Assembly: GCF_004363045.1 (NCBI RefSeq)
Contig: NZ_SNYJ01000005.1
Coordinates: forward strand, 62,001 to 126,000
DNA from: Aureibacillus halotolerans
Lineage (GTDB): Bacteria; Bacillota; Bacilli; Bacillales; DSM-28697
Direction of reading: 5' to 3'
Length of the DNA: 64,000 nucleotides
Positions 61,446-64,000 of the stretch are shown here, in pieces. The translations under genes were made by a program, and so were the position numbers. Below the pieces are notes generated by a model. It searched no databases, was not told the DNA's origin, and saw only the letters and a list, made by a program, of their open reading frames with translations. The first letter of the stretch is position 1; every line of letters begins with the position of its first letter.

Positions 61446-62263
61446 ACATTGGCGTTGTAACAAGATCTTTCCCGGAAATGAGCAATAAAGAAGCCGCAGC
61501 CTTTATGGCAAAAAACCACTTTACATCTACGGAGCTCTGCTTCTCCCAAACCGATTCAAACTTTTGGGTTTACAATGGTCGATCTGATCTGTCTCATCTT
61601 ACTAGTGAGAGGGTGGGTGACATCATCGACATCTACAGAGGCGCTGGGATTGATGTGACAGCCATCGGGGTGTTTACAAACCTTATGGAAACCAATGCGC
61701 AGGAGCTTGAACAAAACCTCGCCTATTTTGAGAGGCATATGGAAATGGCGGCAGCCTATGATGTTGCATATGTGTCGACCGAATGTGGGTTTCTTCCAGG
61801 AAAGCGAGGCATTCAGCTCGACACGTATGAATCTGCCTTCACTTCATTTGTGGAAACGATAAAAATTCTGACAGAAAAAGCGGAAAAACATAAGGTGACG
61901 ATCGCATTAGAACCATGTGTGTTGGATATTGTGCCAAGTGCAAAACGAATGGCCGATTTGTTGCATCAGGTAGGCTCGAACCATCTTAAAGTACTGCTGG
62001 ACCCAGCCAATTTAATCGCTAACAGCTCAGAGGAAGACATGTTTTTCTATCTAGGAAAGCATATTGCTTATTTTCACGGGAAAGATCGAAAGGTGAACGA
62101 TGCCAGAGGGAGAATTGTCGGGGACGGGGATATTCAATGGGAACGATTTGTAAAGCTGTATCATCAACATACTGAAGGCATTCCGATGATTTTAGAATAT
62201 GTGAATGCCGATAATGCCGCTATGGTCCGTGACAGAGTCATGCAAGCGGACGCTCGCCTATAA
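61442..62263 (+). CDS. Xylose-isomerase-like TIM-barrel protein, second
   Basis: A 273-residue sugar phosphate isomerase/epimerase-type barrel. Candidate metal ligands fall in STECGFLP, IALEPCV, LLDPANLI, FHGKD and MILEYVNAD. It is distant from the barrel at 45705. ATG at 61442 follows AAAGGAGATGCC. Last gene of the transporter operon, which ties transport to sugar conversion. Confidence 0.85.
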   Translation: MNIGVVTRSFPEMSNKEAAAFMAKNHFTSTELCFSQTDSNFWVYNGRSDLSHLTSERVGDIIDIYRGAGIDVTAIGVFTNLMETNAQELEQNLAYFERHMEMAAAYDVAYVSTECGFLPGKRGIQLDTYESAFTSFVETIKILTEKAEKHKVTIALEPCVLDIVPSAKRMADLLHQVGSNHLKVLLDPANLIANSSEEDMFFYLGKHIAYFHGKDRKVNDARGRIVGDGDIQWERFVKLYHQHTEGIPMILEYVNADNAAMVRDRVMQADARL

Positions 62264-62271
62264 TTGAACTG

Positions 62272-62303
62272 CCCTTAACGTCTTCTGACTGTTAGGGTTT
62301 TTT
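62272..62303 (+). terminator. Intrinsic terminator of the ABC transporter operon
   Basis: CCCTTAAC (62272-62279) pairs with GTTAGGG (62291-62297, one mismatch bulge), followed by T6. Confidence 0.82.
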
Positions 62304-62423
62304 ATTTGTCTTACAAGTGAATGGTCATTTTTCGAAGTGAACAACAGAATTTGAGAAAAAAAGGGATTCCCTTAATACATATAGAAAGTTCTAGACATAT
62401 TGGCTGTTGAGGGAGGTCTGGAA

Positions 62424-62768
62424 ATGCAATGTGTGTGTCCTGAAGGAAAAACAGATTCGCTTATCGTTGAAGGAGATGTCGGTGTAGGTCCGCTTTGGTG
62501 CAGTCGGTGTCTTTGTCACTTGGAGGCGGAGGACGCACCGATTTCTGAAGAGTTGCTGTCAGCCTTGCTTTCATGGGGAATGGTTTATGGCGTATGGATT
62601 GATTGGGAAAAGGATGAACCTCGACTGGACCGCCTTGATGTGGAGCAGGAGTTTAACGAAAAGGGTGTTCTCCTAACTGAACAACTGAAGCAAGAGATTG
62701 GGGAGATGTATACAATCGTCTATGTGCCGTCAGACATCATGAAAATGTATGGTTTAGAGAAACAATAA
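62424..62768 (+). CDS. Hypothetical protein with a zinc-ribbon-like N-terminus
   Basis: A 114-residue acidic protein. C-x-C at the start (MQCVCPEG) and CSRCLC near residue 32 could form a metal site. The rest (SEELLSALLSWGMVYGVWID) is found in small Bacillus proteins of unknown role. The ATG at 62424 follows GAGGGAGG. Function unknown. Confidence 0.65.
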   Translation: MQCVCPEGKTDSLIVEGDVGVGPLWCSRCLCHLEAEDAPISEELLSALLSWGMVYGVWIDWEKDEPRLDRLDVEQEFNEKGVLLTEQLKQEIGEMYTIVYVPSDIMKMYGLEKQ

Positions 62769-62800
62769 CCGGGGCTCGAAAGTAAAAGGTGGTTTAGGGA

Positions 62801-63622
62801 ATGATGCATGAGCTTTCAAAAGACTTGTTTTTTCGTTGTTTGCCTCTACTCAATGAACAAACGAATTTAGAAGTTCGCGGAGTGATTGAAGGCAACAATC
62901 TGGGACGTGTTTTTGTTAATCAACTGGAATGCCCATCTGTGGCCCTAATTTGGTTAGGCAATAACGATGGTTTTTTCTTCATTGGTCAAGAAGATCTCCA
63001 GACAGTGAACGACCATTTGCTTCCGTGGGTTGAAGACAACCTGGTTGAAGAAATTAAGGTGGTTGGTTTGAATCAATTTGAAATGATCAGCGTAAATCAA
63101 GTCTGGGAAGAGGCGTTTAGTGAACGAGCGCAGACGTTCTTTCAACAAAACGTCTATTTGTACCCTCCGTCTATGCCTCTTCATCAATTCTCCGACATTG
63201 ACACTGCCTATACGCTCAAGAAGCTCACAACAAAGCTTTTGGACGACCAACGGAACGGGCACGTCAAAGCAGATATTTTAACAACCTGGCCATCGATAGA
63301 AGATTTTCTGAAAGTTGGCGTGGGTTATGGCGTGCTGTATGAGGACACAATCGTGAGTTATTGCTTGTCTATTTTCGTTGGGAGCGATCAGCACTGCGTA
63401 ATGATTAGTACAGATGCTGCTCATCGTGGCAAAGGCTGTGCGAAGGCATCTGCCAGTGCGTTTATAAACGAATGTCATGCCAAGGGAGTCACACCATATT
63501 GGGATTGCACCACGACCAATGAGGCGTCCGTGGCTGTGGCAGAACAGCTCGGTTTTGAATGTATAGCCACTTATCGCGTTTATGCTTTTGATTTTCCCGG
63601 AGGAATGATTAAAAGTAAATAA
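62801..63622 (+). CDS. GNAT-family N-acetyltransferase
   Basis: A 273-residue protein with an N-terminal domain and a C-terminal GNAT domain (about 170-273). The acetyl-CoA loop is RGKGCAKASASAF and NEASVAVAEQLGFE follows. It resembles the GNAT_acetyltran group. The substrate is unknown. Two adjacent ATG codons, 62801 and 62804, may start it. Confidence 0.8.
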   Translation: MMHELSKDLFFRCLPLLNEQTNLEVRGVIEGNNLGRVFVNQLECPSVALIWLGNNDGFFFIGQEDLQTVNDHLLPWVEDNLVEEIKVVGLNQFEMISVNQVWEEAFSERAQTFFQQNVYLYPPSMPLHQFSDIDTAYTLKKLTTKLLDDQRNGHVKADILTTWPSIEDFLKVGVGYGVLYEDTIVSYCLSIFVGSDQHCVMISTDAAHRGKGCAKASASAFINECHAKGVTPYWDCTTTNEASVAVAEQLGFECIATYRVYAFDFPGGMIKSK

Positions 63623-63648
63623 ACCTATAAATAAAGGAGATATACTTA

Positions 63649-64000
63649 ATGATTTCTAAAGAACCGAAAGTCCCTATACTTACTACAGAGCAAGTAGAAC
63701 AGTTAACAAAAGTCGTTTTCTTAGAGCCGATTAGTCCCACCTCTTATGACGTTATATTCGTCTTTGCTGGCACACATCCAGGGCATTGGGAAAAAACAAT
63801 TGAAGCATATCAACTAGGTCTTGGCAAAAAAGTTATCGTCACAGGTGGTGTAAGTCCTACGGGAATAAAACATCCCGACTGGAAGGACAAGACTGTACCA
63901 GAGTCGAAAGTGATTGTTTCAGAAATGATCAATGCAGGAATTCCAAAAGAACATATTGACTATGAAACTGATTCTAGACATTCTTTAGAAAATGTGCTGA
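63649..64000 (+). CDS. DUF218/YdcF-like protein, truncated by the window end
   Basis: An open frame from ATG 63649 (AAAGGAG upstream) runs past the window, 117 residues visible. YDVIFVFAGTHPGHWEKTIE, KKVIVTGGVSPTG and the late E-x-x-S-R-x-S-L-E-N (YETDSRHSLENVL) are the signature of DUF218/YdcF/SanA-type proteins, linked to envelope functions in some bacteria. Confidence 0.8.
   Translation, partial: MISKEPKVPILTTEQVEQLTKVVFLEPISPTSYDVIFVFAGTHPGHWEKTIEAYQLGLGKKVIVTGGVSPTGIKHPDWKDKTVPESKVIVSEMINAGIPKEHIDYETDSRHSLENVL

Overview
The window looks like chromosomal DNA of a Gram-positive, low-to-medium GC bacterium of the Bacillaceae, probably an alkaliphile related to Shouchella/Alkalihalobacillus. 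The reasons are strong AGGAGG-type ribosome binding sites, frequent TTG and GTG starts, sigma-A promoters, a Bacillus-type Fnr with a C-terminal iron-sulfur cysteine cluster, NsrR, Fur and CcpA-like boxes, and intergenic repeat families. The species is an inference. No rRNA, tRNA, CRISPR array, transposase or phage gene was seen.

Layout. 0.1-3.0 kb: a GH127-type arabinofuranosidase gene divergent from an AraC regulator. 3.0-8.2 kb: membrane proteins, a frameshifted alpha/beta hydrolase, AzlCD amino-acid exporter and an MFS pump. 8.2-24.9 kb: a nitrate respiration block. It holds narK (with an unusual C-terminal PAS domain), narGHJI, then moaA-moeB-moeA-moaE-moaD-mobB, fnr in the opposite direction, and mobA-moaB-modA-modB. 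Three promoters (narK, narG, moaA) have Fnr boxes with the same -41.5 geometry, so Fnr, encoded inside the block, probably switches on the transporter, the enzyme and its molybdenum cofactor supply together. hmp (27.8-29.0 kb) follows with an NsrR box and another Fnr-type box, for handling the nitric oxide made during nitrate and nitrite reduction.

25-40.6 kb is miscellaneous: small proteins, an APH-like kinase, a NUDIX hydrolase, a Ca2+ P-type ATPase, LysR, a rhodanese, a HAD hydrolase, a GNAT gene broken by a stop codon, a Fur-controlled siderophore uptake set (Btr-like regulator, binding lipoprotein, FhuF-like reductase), a coiled-coil protein and an AraC regulator.

40.7-42.9 kb carries an ABC-F ribosomal protection gene behind a leader with a 13-residue peptide closely resembling the ErmD macrolide-stalling peptide and an intrinsic terminator just before the gene: an inducible attenuator. 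44.6-62.3 kb is a catabolic island: two paralogous oxidoreductase + alkaline-phosphatase-superfamily ('sulfatase') modules, two TIM-barrel isomerases, a PhyH-type dioxygenase, two AraC regulators and a five-gene oligopeptide-type ABC transporter with two unknown membrane proteins. CcpA-like sites suggest carbon catabolite control. The substrate is unknown. The two 'sulfatases' have Thr where the formylglycine precursor should be. The window ends with a GNAT protein and a truncated DUF218 (YdcF-like) gene.

Two kinds of intergenic repeat stand out: arrays of a GCGAG core phased at 21 bp (6 and 11 copies), and a 128-bp GC-rich unit (3.7 tandem copies between narK and narG, one diverged copy in the ABC-F leader).
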